64,000 bases of DNA from Butyricicoccus_A sp963620595 (GTDB taxonomy: Bacteria; Bacillota; Clostridia; Oscillospirales; Butyricicoccaceae), in the NCBI GenBank assembly GCA_963620595.1, contig CAVFAY010000014.1:6498-70497 (forward strand), written 5' to 3'. Within the stretch, counting starts at the first letter, position 1, and the number at the start of each line of letters is the position of its first letter. Under the pieces are notes generated by a model that did not search any database, was not told the DNA's origin, and saw only the letters and a program-made list of their open reading frames with translations. The translations under genes were made by a program, and so were the position numbers. Shown here one piece after another: positions 33,528 through 42,163 of the stretch.

Positions 33528-35825
33528 AGTTTTTTGTTCCTTTCTCTTATGCTTGATAGATTTATCTTTTGCAGCATTGCGGATGTCAAACAAATTGAGA
33601 CGCAGTGCATTGGATACGACACAGAAGCTGGACAAGCTCATTGCCGCCGCACCGAACATCGGATTGAGCTTCCAGCCCAGCAGGGAAATAAATACACCTG
33701 CTGCCAGCGGAATACCACAGACGTTATAGGCAAATGCCCAGAACAGATTTTCATGAATATTGCGCAGCGTCGCGCGGCTGAGACGAATAGCAGCGGATAC
33801 ATCGAGCAGTCGGCTCTTCATGAGCACGACATCTGCCGCATCAACGGCAACATCTGCACCTGCACCGATGGCGATACCAATATCGGCACGCGTGAGTGCC
33901 GGTGCATCATTGATGCCATCGCCGACCATAGCTACCTTGCCGCGGCTTTGCAGTTGTCGAATAACAGCTTCCTTTCCATCCGGCAGGACACCGGCAATGA
34001 CCTCATCGACACCCGCCTGTTTGCCAATCGCCTTTGCCGTTCGCTCATTATCACCGGTCAGCATGACAACATGAATGCCCATATGGCGCAATTCCTGTAC
34101 GGCCTGCGGACTATCCGACTTGATGACATCCGCAACGGCAATGATACCAACCAGCTGATTGTCTCGGCTGAAGAACAACGGTGTCTTACCTTGTTCGGCA
34201 AACTGCTGTGCCTGTTTTTGCAGAGATGCCGGAATCTCACAAATGTTCTGCATAAATGTTCCACTGCCGCCGCACAGTTGTGCACCGTCCAGCTTTGCAG
34301 ACAAGCCATTGCCCGGCAAAGCCTGAAATTCTTCCACATCTTGTGCCGACAATCCATCTTGTTCTGCCTTCTCGACAATTGCTCGTGCCAGTGGATGTTC
34401 ACTCTTCTTTTCCAGTGCATAGGCCAGTTGCATCAGATCCTGTTCTGAATAACTTTCTGCCGGAACCAGATCGGTTACTTTCGGCTCGCCGGATGTAATC
34501 GTACCGGTTTTATCCAGCGCAACGACAGCGACCTTGCCGGTCTCCTCCAGCGAGACAGCGGTTTTGAACAGAATACCATTTTTTGCGCCCTTGCCGTTGC
34601 CGACCATAATAGCAACCGGCGTTGCCAATCCCAGTGCACACGGGCAGCTGATAACGAGAACCGAAATACCGCGCGCTAGGGCAAAGCTGAAAGTCTGTCC
34701 GACAAGCAGCCAAACGACAAACGTAATCACGGCAATGGTGATGACTGCCGGAACAAAAATACCGGATACTTTATCCGCAATTTTAGCAATCGGAGCTTTT
34801 GTCGCCGCAGCATCGCTGACCATTTGAATGATCTGCGACAACGTTGTGTCTTCACCGACACGAGATGCTTCACACTGCAAATATCCAGACTGATTGAGCG
34901 TTGCAGCAGACACTAAATCTCCTTCAGCCTTATCAACCGGAATGCTCTCACCCGTCAGTGCTGCTTCATTGACGGCACTGCTGCCGGACAGCACAATGCC
35001 ATCAACAGGAATCGTCTCGCCCGGACGCACAACAAAAATATCGCCCTTCTTGACCTGCTCAATGGAAACTTCTACTTCTTTGCCGTCTTTCATGATGACA
35101 GCTGTTTTTGGCGCGAGCTTCATCAGTCCCTTGAGCGCATCTGTAGTTTTGCCTTTAGAACGCGCCTCCAGCATCTTTCCAACAGTAATCAGCGTCAGAA
35201 TCATGGCAGCTGACTCAAAATAGAACTCGTCCATATACGTCATTACCGCAGCATCATCACCGCGGACAACTGCGTTAGTCATCATGAACAGCGCGTATAC
35301 ACTCCACACAAAGGAGGCCATCGAGCCGAGTGCTACCAGCGTGTCCATATTCGGTGCACGATGAATGAGTCCTTTAAAGCCGCTAATAAAGAATTTCTGG
35401 TTAATAACCATGATAATACCGGCCAATAATAACTGTACCAAGCCCATTGCCACATGATTGCCTTCAAACCACTTTGGCAGTGGCCACCCCCACATCATAT
35501 GTCCCATGGAGAAATACATGAGCACGAGCAGAAATCCAATGGATGCAATCAACCGGCGTTTTAATACCGGCGTATCATGATCTGCCAGCGCATCTGCCGC
35601 CGCAGAACGAGAAGTGCTGGTGTTCGCTCCCTTGACAGAGGCGCCATAACCTGCATCTGTCACCGCTTTGATAATGTCCTGCGACGATGCCGTGCCCTCC
35701 ACACCCATAGAATTGGTCAGCAAGCTGACAGAACAGCTTGTCACACCGTGAACCTGAGATACAGCCTTTTCCACGCGCGCGCTGCACGCAGCACAGCTCA
35801 TACCGGTCACTGTATACTGTTCCAT
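33318..35825 (-). CDS. copA: Copper-translocating P1B-type ATPase with N- and C-terminal HMA domains
   Basis: This 835-residue membrane pump exports Cu(I) from the cytoplasm. Residues 1 to about 65 form an HMA domain with MSCAAC. The metal-site CPC lies in SCPCALGLATPVA, the phosphorylation aspartate in DKTGTIT, the HP motif in SEHPLARAI, and the hinge in GDGINDAP. Unusually, a second HMA domain (GMMCPHCEATVKKA) is fused at the C-terminus, after a basic linker. The start at 35825 has GGAG eight bases upstream. It is the last gene of csoR-HMA-copA. Confidence 0.96.
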   Translation of the reverse strand: MEQYTVTGMSCAACSARVEKAVSQVHGVTSCSVSLLTNSMGVEGTASSQDIIKAVTDAGYGASVKGANTSTSRSAAADALADHDTPVLKRRLIASIGFLLVLMYFSMGHMMWGWPLPKWFEGNHVAMGLVQLLLAGIIMVINQKFFISGFKGLIHRAPNMDTLVALGSMASFVWSVYALFMMTNAVVRGDDAAVMTYMDEFYFESAAMILTLITVGKMLEARSKGKTTDALKGLMKLAPKTAVIMKDGKEVEVSIEQVKKGDIFVVRPGETIPVDGIVLSGSSAVNEAALTGESIPVDKAEGDLVSAATLNQSGYLQCEASRVGEDTTLSQIIQMVSDAAATKAPIAKIADKVSGIFVPAVITIAVITFVVWLLVGQTFSFALARGISVLVISCPCALGLATPVAIMVGNGKGAKNGILFKTAVSLEETGKVAVVALDKTGTITSGEPKVTDLVPAESYSEQDLMQLAYALEKKSEHPLARAIVEKAEQDGLSAQDVEEFQALPGNGLSAKLDGAQLCGGSGTFMQNICEIPASLQKQAQQFAEQGKTPLFFSRDNQLVGIIAVADVIKSDSPQAVQELRHMGIHVVMLTGDNERTAKAIGKQAGVDEVIAGVLPDGKEAVIRQLQSRGKVAMVGDGINDAPALTRADIGIAIGAGADVAVDAADVVLMKSRLLDVSAAIRLSRATLRNIHENLFWAFAYNVCGIPLAAGVFISLLGWKLNPMFGAAAMSLSSFCVVSNALRLNLFDIRNAAKDKSIKHKRKEQKTMTKTLKIEGMMCPHCEATVKKALEAIDGVTEATADHNTDTAIVTLSKDVSNDVLRKAVEDKDYPVKDIQ

Positions 35826-35826
35826 G

Positions 35827-36195
35827 TTACTTGCTCCCCTCAATGCTGGTGACCTTGTAGTCCGTCCAAGCAAGTGCCTGTCGAATCGCGTCATCGCTCA
35901 CATCGCGGTCATACTCTACAACAGCAATGCCTTTTTTCCAATCGGCATGTGCTACCACGCCGTCGATTTTATCCAGCTGCTTTTCCACATGCTTGCGGCA
36001 GTTGTCGCACATCATGCCTTCAATATGCACGGTCTTTTCGCCGAGCTTTGCACCTTCCAGCGTCTTATGCTCTTCCAGAACAACATCTCCGCCACCGCCG
36101 CAGCAGCCGCCTTCGCCCTTCATGTGTTTCATGCCGGAACGCGCAGCAATGACAGCAATCACAACGAGAATAACAACAATAATTACGGTACCCAT
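35827..36195 (-). CDS. Membrane-anchored heavy-metal-associated domain protein
   Basis: This 122-residue protein has an N-terminal membrane anchor (residues 2-18), a GGCCGGGG cysteine cluster, and an HMA domain with GMMCDNCRKHVEKQL (CxxC). It probably binds copper at the membrane face and passes it to the ATPase encoded next. It lies between csoR and copA in the same operon, one base before the copA start. Confidence 0.9.
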   Translation of the reverse strand: MGTVIIVVILVVIAVIAARSGMKHMKGEGGCCGGGGDVVLEEHKTLEGAKLGEKTVHIEGMMCDNCRKHVEKQLDKIDGVVAHADWKKGIAVVEYDRDVSDDAIRQALAWTDYKVTSIEGSK

Positions 36196-36215
36196 AAAAT
36201 TTGAACCTCCTGTAT

Positions 36216-36521
36216 TTATTTCATGAGCTTTTGCAAGGTTGCAACAAGCTCGTCAATCACTTCTTCATTTCCCGCCTGAATATCTTTGACGACACAGGTA
36301 CGGATATGATTGGACAGCAGTTCCCGATTAAACGCATTCATCGCTGCCGTAACTGCTGCTGACTGCACCAAAATATCCGGACAATAGGCATTTCGCTCCA
36401 CCATGCCGCGAATGCCACGAATCTGTCCTTCGATACGATTGAGTCGATGAATCAAGCTCTTGTACTCTTCTTCCGAACGCTCTTTCGTCTTTTTGCCGCA
36501 GCAACAGGACTTGTCTTCCAT
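36216..36521 (-). CDS. csoR: CsoR family copper-sensing repressor
   Basis: This 101-residue all-helical repressor has the Cu(I) ligands of CsoR: C in RNAYCPDILVQ, then H and C in NHIRTCV. The core RLNRIEGQIRGIRGMVE is diagnostic. An extra CCCGKK cluster sits near the N-terminus. It should release its operator when copper binds and thereby allow transcription of itself, the HMA protein and copA. Two operator-like palindromes lie in its promoter. Confidence 0.95.
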   Translation of the reverse strand: MEDKSCCCGKKTKERSEEEYKSLIHRLNRIEGQIRGIRGMVERNAYCPDILVQSAAVTAAMNAFNRELLSNHIRTCVVKDIQAGNEEVIDELVATLQKLMK

Positions 36522-36546
36522 TTCATTTCACCTCACAGAGTTCATA

Positions 36547-36595
36547 TACCCCCTAGGGGTACCTTGATTGTATACCCACTATGGGTATCTGTCAA
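36547..36595 (-). promoter_or_regulatory. csoR-copA promoter with two CsoR operator-like repeats
   Basis: On the minus strand, TTGACA (36590-36595) and TACAAT (36567-36572) are 17 bases apart. Between them lies ATACCC-5-GGGTAT (36572-36588), and just downstream CCCCTAGGGG (36550-36559). G/C tracts flanked by TA/AT are typical of CsoR sites. One site blocks the promoter core, the other the start region. Confidence 0.75.
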
Positions 36596-36644
36596 CACCG
36601 TCTCACAGATTTGTCCGATTGGAGCCAAGTTTGTCCAAATGGGT

Positions 36645-36677
36645 GAAAAAAGAGCGCGGCACAACGCCACGCTCTTA
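36645..36677 (-). terminator. Terminator of the purine operon
   Basis: On the minus strand, AAGAGCGTGGC pairs with GCCGCGCTCTT around a five-base loop and is followed by TTTTC. It lies just past the tail gene of the purine operon. Confidence 0.85.
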
Positions 36678-36695
36678 AGATACGATATTTTCCGA

Positions 36696-37226
36696 TCAAA
36701 TATTCGGAATCAGATCCATTTCCTTTGCCACTTCGATATTGACCGCACCAACAGCAATCTGTGCAATTGCATCAACAAAGCGCTGAATGCTGCTGAGCAT
36801 CAACGAGAAATAATCACAAATATCCGTGATAATGCGCTCCGGATCGTCCTTCATGTTTACCACGATGTTATGGCGCATATATACTACACCGTCCTGCTCG
36901 AACAGACCAAACTGGCCAATCGTGCAGAAATTGTTGATGGTAAACAGTGCGCGCTTCAGCTCCGGCAGATTGCGGGCAACAGCATCTGCCTCTACCTGCA
37001 GCATTGTTGCGTGCAACTGGAACAGAGCGGTTTCCTCTCGTGCCATCTTTGCCGGCGGGAACCACATATCTACAATAACATCCTGCTTAACCTTGCCCAA
37101 GCGGCTCAGTTCAATGCGAGTCATCGGCGGCTGACCGTTTTCAGCCGGAAAAAACTCGGTACGGAATCCATTCTGCTTGATGACATCCGCCATACAAGAG
37201 ATGATTTTTGTCTTCAAATCTTCCAT
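36696..37226 (-). CDS. Hypothetical protein, 176 residues (YbjN/CesT-like fold possible)
   Basis: I do not recognise this protein with certainty. It is soluble and has alternating helix and strand segments: FRTEFFPAENGQPPMTRIEL, VKQDVIVDMWFPP, and a closing helix SSIQRFVDAIAQIAVGAVN. This pattern recalls YbjN or type III chaperone-like proteins. It follows purD by 13 bases and precedes the operon terminator, so it is cotranscribed with the purine genes. A role in purine synthesis is not implied. Confidence 0.75.
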   Translation of the reverse strand: MEDLKTKIISCMADVIKQNGFRTEFFPAENGQPPMTRIELSRLGKVKQDVIVDMWFPPAKMAREETALFQLHATMLQVEADAVARNLPELKRALFTINNFCTIGQFGLFEQDGVVYMRHNIVVNMKDDPERIITDICDYFSLMLSSIQRFVDAIAQIAVGAVNIEVAKEMDLIPNI

Positions 37227-37239
37227 ATCTCTCTACCTC

Positions 37240-38496
37240 TTAGCCCTTTTTAATGCCAATATCCAGACGATAATGTGCCTTGTCAAACGAAATTTTCTTG
37301 ACATCAGCATATGCCTTCTGAATGGCCTCATCCAGCGTCGGAGCTGTAGCGGTTACGCCGAGAACGCGGCCGCCGTTTGTCACAATCATGCCGTCCTTTT
37401 TGGCAGTGCCGGCATGGAAAACGACAGATTCTGTCACATCATCCAGACCATGAATTTCCTTGCCCTTTTCATAAGCAACCGGATAACCGCCGGAAGCCAT
37501 AACCACGCAGCAAGCCGCATTATCTGCCCACTGAATGTTCATCTCATCCAGCTTGCCGTCAATCACCGCGTTCATAATGTCAAACAAATCGCTGTCCAAA
37601 CGCGACAGAACAGCCTGGGTCTCCGGATCGCCAAAACGAGCATTGTACTCAATGACCTTCGGGCCCTTCGGTGTCAGCATTAGACCAAAGTACAGAACAC
37701 CGCTGAACGGACGGCCTTCTGCTGCCATAGCATCCACGGTCGGGCGGAAAATGGTATCCATGCAGGTCTGCGCAATGTCCTCGGTATAAAAGCGGGACGG
37801 AGAGAATGCACCCATGCCGCCAGTATTCGGACCTTCATCGTGGTCATAGGCACGCTTGTGATCCTGTGCAGACGGCATCGTAGACAGATTTTTTCCGTCA
37901 ACAAATGCCAGAACCGAAACCTCCGGACCTGTCAGGAATTCTTCAATGACAACGCGAGCGCCAGCGCCGCCAAACTTGCCGTCATCAATCGCATCATGGA
38001 CAGCGGCAATGGCTTCCTCTTCGGTCATAGCAACCGTAACACCCTTGCCCAGTGCTAAACCGTCTGCCTTAATGACAATCGGCGCACCATTTTCCTTGAT
38101 ATATGCAATCGCGTCTGCACTGTTTTCAAAGACAGCATAGCCTGCGGTCGGAATGTTGTACTTCTTCATCAAATCCTTTGCAAAGGACTTTGAGCCTTCA
38201 ATGACCGCTGCATTTTTGTGCGGGCCGAAAGCACGAATGCCTGCAGCTTCCAGTGCATCAACCATGCCCAGTGCGAGCGGATCATCCGGTGTCACAACAA
38301 CGAGATCCGGTTTGTTTTCCTTAGAAAAAGCAACAACGCCGTCAATATCAGTTGCCTTGATGTCTACGCACTCAGCAACATCCGCAATGCCGCCGTTGCC
38401 CGGTGCACACCAGAGCTTATCTACCTTCGGGCTTTTTGCCAGTGTCATGCAGACTGCATGTTCGCGTCCGCCGCTGCCGATTACCAGTACTTTCAT
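37240..38496 (-). CDS. purD: Phosphoribosylamine-glycine ligase
   Basis: This ATP-grasp enzyme of 418 residues makes GAR from phosphoribosylamine, glycine and ATP. It begins MKVLVIGSGGREHAV. It has APGNGGIADVAECVDI, the ATP-binding APIVIKADGLALGKGV, DHKRAYDHDEGPNTGGMGAF, and EYNARFGDPETQAVL. The start at 38496 has GGAGG nine bases upstream. It lies near the end of the purine operon. Confidence 0.97.
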   Translation of the reverse strand: MKVLVIGSGGREHAVCMTLAKSPKVDKLWCAPGNGGIADVAECVDIKATDIDGVVAFSKENKPDLVVVTPDDPLALGMVDALEAAGIRAFGPHKNAAVIEGSKSFAKDLMKKYNIPTAGYAVFENSADAIAYIKENGAPIVIKADGLALGKGVTVAMTEEEAIAAVHDAIDDGKFGGAGARVVIEEFLTGPEVSVLAFVDGKNLSTMPSAQDHKRAYDHDEGPNTGGMGAFSPSRFYTEDIAQTCMDTIFRPTVDAMAAEGRPFSGVLYFGLMLTPKGPKVIEYNARFGDPETQAVLSRLDSDLFDIMNAVIDGKLDEMNIQWADNAACCVVMASGGYPVAYEKGKEIHGLDDVTESVVFHAGTAKKDGMIVTNGGRVLGVTATAPTLDEAIQKAYADVKKISFDKAHYRLDIGIKKG

Positions 38497-38523
38497 ATTG
38501 GAAATCCTCCTTCTATAACTGCC

Positions 38524-38559
38524 AAAAGTCAGGCACGCCCAGCGACGCACCTGACTTTT
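38524..38559 (-). terminator. Intercistronic hairpin between the AICAR formyltransferase gene and purD
   Basis: AAAAGTCAGG pairs with CCTGACTTTT (ten pairs) around a 16-base loop and is followed by TTTTGG on the minus strand. The T run is short, so it is probably a partial terminator or mRNA-stabilising element inside the operon. Confidence 0.5.
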
Positions 38560-38574
38560 ATTATCTTTTGCTTC

Positions 38575-39756
38575 TTAGTGATGGAACAGACGAATGCCGG
38601 TGAACGACATCACGATGCCGTACTTGTTGCAGGTGTCGATAACATTGTCATCACGAATTGAGCCGCCCGGCTGTGCGATGTATGCCACACCGGACTTCTT
38701 TGCGCGCTCTACATTGTCACCAAACGGGAAGAATGCATCCGAACCAACGGTTACGCCGGACTGCGTTGCAATCCATGCCTTCTTCTCCTCACGGGTCAGC
38801 GGCTCCGGCTTTACCTTGAACTTGGTCTGCCATACGCCATCTGCCAGAACATCCTCGTACTCATCTGAGATGTATACATCAATCGCATTGTCGCGATCCG
38901 GACGACGAATGCCGTCAACGAACTGGAGACCCAGAACCTTCGGATGCTGACGCAGCATCCAGTTATCTGCCTTGTTGCCAGCCAGACGTGTGCAGTGAAT
39001 GCGGCTCTGCTGGCCTGCACCGACACCAATGGTCTGACCATTCTTGACATAGCAAACCGAGTTGGACTGAGTGTACTTCAGAGTAATCAGAGAGACAATC
39101 ATGTCCAGCTTTGCCTGCTTCGGCAGTTCCTTGTTCTCGGTTACGATATTCGTGAGCATGTTTTCATCAATCTTCAGATTATTATGTCCCTGCTCAAAGG
39201 TAATACCAAAGATATTGCGGCGCTCAATCGGAGCCGGCTCATAGGTCGGGTCAATCTGAATGACCGTATAACCGCCCTTGCGCTTGGTCTTGAGGATTTC
39301 CAGTGCTTCCTCAGAATAAGACGGTGCAATAATGCCGTCAGATACTTCATACTTCAGATATGTTGCTGTCTGTGCATCACACTCATCAGACAGAGCAACC
39401 CAGTCGCCGTAAGAGCACAGACGATCTGCACCACGGGCACGAATATACGCGCACGCAATCGGAGACAGCTCTTCGTCCGGCAGAGTATCCGTAAAATAAA
39501 TCTGCTTTTCAACATCAGACAGCGGATTGCCAATAGCGGCACCAGCCGGGCTGACGTGCTTAAAGGAAGCAGCGGAAGCCATACCGGTGGCAGCTTTCAG
39601 CTCACGTACCAGCTGCCAGCTGTTGAATGCGTCCATAAAGTTAATATAACCCGGTCTGCCGTTCAGTACCTTGATCGGCAGCTCGCCCTCTTCCATATAA
39701 ATGCGGGACGGCTTCTGGTTCGGGTTGCAACCATATTTCAGTTCAAGCTCAGTCAT
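38575..39756 (-). CDS. AICAR formyltransferase, stand-alone (no IMP cyclohydrolase domain)
   Basis: This 393-residue protein transfers the formyl group to AICAR. The catalytic lysine and histidine lie in SFKHVSPAGAAIG. The C-terminal half has GVGAGQQSRIHCTRLAGNKA and DAFFPFGDNVERAKKSGV, and the end matches the transformylase domain of PurH. The N-terminal cyclohydrolase (MGS-like) domain of PurH is absent. The ring closure is provided by the PurO-like gene 12 bases upstream. The symbol purH would be misleading for this half. Confidence 0.93.
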   Translation of the reverse strand: MTELELKYGCNPNQKPSRIYMEEGELPIKVLNGRPGYINFMDAFNSWQLVRELKAATGMASAASFKHVSPAGAAIGNPLSDVEKQIYFTDTLPDEELSPIACAYIRARGADRLCSYGDWVALSDECDAQTATYLKYEVSDGIIAPSYSEEALEILKTKRKGGYTVIQIDPTYEPAPIERRNIFGITFEQGHNNLKIDENMLTNIVTENKELPKQAKLDMIVSLITLKYTQSNSVCYVKNGQTIGVGAGQQSRIHCTRLAGNKADNWMLRQHPKVLGLQFVDGIRRPDRDNAIDVYISDEYEDVLADGVWQTKFKVKPEPLTREEKKAWIATQSGVTVGSDAFFPFGDNVERAKKSGVAYIAQPGGSIRDDNVIDTCNKYGIVMSFTGIRLFHH

Positions 39757-39768
39757 GGGAAACTCCTC

Positions 39769-40473
39769 TCAGCAGTGCTTATTGCGGATGATGCTGGAAG
39801 CCTTGCCGGTTTCCAGATCAATGAAGCTTACGTACAGGGAAACCTTGTTCTCTTCGTTCAGGTTATCCCACACCATATCGGCAAAGGTCTGTAAATCGCC
39901 TTCAATGCGAACGGTCTCCGGCTCGCCCTCAAAGGACGGCAGCGGATTGCCATCGTTCTTGTAAGTATGGATAAAATGCCCCAAACCTGCACGCGGTGCA
40001 TCATACTCAAAGAAAAAGCGCTTGTTGCACGCCGGATCGCCGTCAAAGCTCTTGAGGATAGACAGCTCATACGCACCATTCGGCTCAACAACGCCGGAAA
40101 TGCGCGGGGTGTAGTTCGGACCGTCCGGCTCAAACTGACGGGTGCGCAGTGCCTCAATATAGCTCTTGCCTGCTGCCAGACCATCACGAACGGTGTCGGT
40201 CTGATCGCCGTTTGTGACAATGGTTGCACCATTGAATGCGCGAACCGGATGATAAATAATCAGAGACGGGTCAACCATCTTAGACGGGTCAAAGGCTTCT
40301 GTACGGATGCCGTCTTCCGTCTCCGCAAAAATGCGGTTGCGGCTGTTTTCGCTGCGTCCCATGATGAAATATGCAATCACTGCGTTTTTGTCATCTGCGC
40401 TGCGGCCCAGAACGATGCCGCGGCCCGGATAGCTGTTTTCGCGCAGCAGTGCGCCAAGATCAAAAATTTCCAT
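39769..40473 (-). CDS. purO: IMP cyclohydrolase, PurO type
   Basis: This 234-residue protein closes the purine ring to give IMP. It starts with LLRENSYPGRGIVLGRSADD and has IAYFIMGRSENSRNRIF and VRAFNGATIVTNGDQTDT, which match the PurO family first described in archaea. It sits directly before the stand-alone AICAR formyltransferase. Together the two replace bifunctional PurH. Confidence 0.92.
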   Translation of the reverse strand: MEIFDLGALLRENSYPGRGIVLGRSADDKNAVIAYFIMGRSENSRNRIFAETEDGIRTEAFDPSKMVDPSLIIYHPVRAFNGATIVTNGDQTDTVRDGLAAGKSYIEALRTRQFEPDGPNYTPRISGVVEPNGAYELSILKSFDGDPACNKRFFFEYDAPRAGLGHFIHTYKNDGNPLPSFEGEPETVRIEGDLQTFADMVWDNLNEENKVSLYVSFIDLETGKASSIIRNKHC

Positions 40474-40502
40474 GATAAAATCTTCCTTTATATCGTTGCG
40501 TT

Positions 40503-41132
40503 TTATTGAGAAATCGAAACAATACCGTCATCCGAAACAGACAGCTTGCCCTCGCAAAACAGAGAGACTGCGCGCGGCAGCAAAATATGCTCTGCCTGTG
40601 CCATGACACGCTTTTGCAAAACTTCCGGTGTGTCATTCGGCTCAATCTCTACTGCCTTCTGTGCGATAATCGGACCGCCGTCTGTAATGGCATTGACAAA
40701 GTGTACGGTAGCGCCGGTCACTTTGACACCCTTTGCGAGTGCTGCTTCATGGACATGCAGACCATAGAAGCCATCTCCGCAAAACGACGGAATCAACGAT
40801 GGATGTACATTGATGATGCGGTTCTCAAATTCTTTGCAGAAGTCTTCATCCAGCACGGTCATAAAACCAGCCAAAACAATCAAACCAATGTTCTGCTCAT
40901 GCAGGAAATCGGCAAGTGCCCGACAGTATTCCGCTCCGGAGGCATAGTCCTTCTTGCGGCGCACAACGCCGGGAACGCCCGCTTTTTTGGCGCGTTCCAG
41001 CGCATACGCCGTATCATTGGAGGACACAACGACAGAAACTCTGCCGTTGTGAATGTCCCCGCGTGCCTGTGCATCGAGAATCGCCTGTAAATTGGTTCCG
41101 CCGCCGGATACCAAAACAGCGATATTTACCAT
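40503..41132 (-). CDS. purN: Phosphoribosylglycinamide formyltransferase
   Basis: This 209-residue enzyme formylates GAR using 10-formyl-THF. It begins MVNIAVLVSGGGTNLQAI. The catalytic asparagine and histidine lie in INVHPSLIPSF, and the active-site aspartate in TVHFVNAITDGGPII. The start at 41132 has AAGGAA eight bases upstream and overlaps purM by seven bases. Confidence 0.96.
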   Translation of the reverse strand: MVNIAVLVSGGGTNLQAILDAQARGDIHNGRVSVVVSSNDTAYALERAKKAGVPGVVRRKKDYASGAEYCRALADFLHEQNIGLIVLAGFMTVLDEDFCKEFENRIINVHPSLIPSFCGDGFYGLHVHEAALAKGVKVTGATVHFVNAITDGGPIIAQKAVEIEPNDTPEVLQKRVMAQAEHILLPRAVSLFCEGKLSVSDDGIVSISQ

Positions 41133-42163
41133 AACTGAACTTCCTTCTCGCCGGACTTGCACTCACCGATGATATATCCGGTCTCGCCTGCTGCAGAGAT
41201 TGCCTCCAGCGCCTTGTCAGCCTGCTCCTTCGGAACAGCGACAACCAGACCTGCGCCCATGTTAAAGGTATTGTACATATCGCGCTCCGGAATCTTGCCA
41301 ACTTCCTGAATCATCTTGAAGATACCCGGTGTCGGCAGAGCAGCCTTTTCAATGGAAACGCAAATGTTATCCGGCAGCATACGCGGAATGTTTTCATAAA
41401 AACCACCGCCAGTGATGTGGCTCATTGCCTTAACATCGACTGCTGCGATCAAAGACTGAATCGTCTTGACGTAAATCTTTGTCGGGGTCAGCAGCTCTTC
41501 GCCCAATGTCTTGCCAAACTCAGAGATGTAACGCTGTACCGACTTCTCATTGATGCCCAGTGTCTTGCGCACCAGAGAATAACCGTTGGAATGTACACCA
41601 GAGGAAGCAACGCCAATAAGAACATCGCCAGCTGCCAGCTTGGAGCCGTCAATCATCTTATCACGATCTACCAGACCAACAGAGAAACCAGCCATGTCGT
41701 ACTCATCTACCGGATAGAAGCCCGGCATCTCAGCGGTCTCGCCGCCGACCAGTGCGCAGCCTGCCTGACGGCAGCCGTCTGCAATACCCTTGACCAGCTC
41801 AGCGATGCGCTCCGGATAGTTCTTGCCGACAGCAATGTAGTCGAGAAAGAACAGCGGCTGTGCACCACAGCACGCAATATCGTTGACACACATAGCGACA
41901 CAATCAATACCAACTGTATCATGCTTGTCCATCAGGAATGCCAGCTTCAGCTTGGTGCCAACACCATCGGTGCCGGAAACCAAAATCGGATGCTCCATTC
42001 CCTGCACCGGCGGTTCAAACATGCCGCCGAAGCCGCCGATCGAACCGAGTACGCCAGGAATATAAGTGCTTTCGACAAACGGCTTCATCTTTTTGACAGC
42101 TTCATAACCTGCAGTAACATCTACACCTGCTGCCTTGTAACTTTCAGAACGACTATTAACCAT
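41126..42163 (-). CDS. purM: Phosphoribosylformylglycinamidine cyclo-ligase
   Basis: This AIR synthetase of 345 residues closes the imidazole ring with ATP. Family marks are YKAAGVDVTAGYEAV, SGTDGVGTKLKLAF, GETAEMPGFYP, and MSHITGGGFYENIPRML. I place the start at 42163 (MVNSRSESY). A 53-residue extension is possible in the reading frame but overlaps purF and has no similarity. It overlaps purF by eight bases. Confidence 0.97.
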   Translation of the reverse strand: MVNSRSESYKAAGVDVTAGYEAVKKMKPFVESTYIPGVLGSIGGFGGMFEPPVQGMEHPILVSGTDGVGTKLKLAFLMDKHDTVGIDCVAMCVNDIACCGAQPLFFLDYIAVGKNYPERIAELVKGIADGCRQAGCALVGGETAEMPGFYPVDEYDMAGFSVGLVDRDKMIDGSKLAAGDVLIGVASSGVHSNGYSLVRKTLGINEKSVQRYISEFGKTLGEELLTPTKIYVKTIQSLIAAVDVKAMSHITGGGFYENIPRMLPDNICVSIEKAALPTPGIFKMIQEVGKIPERDMYNTFNMGAGLVVAVPKEQADKALEAISAAGETGYIIGECKSGEKEVQLW

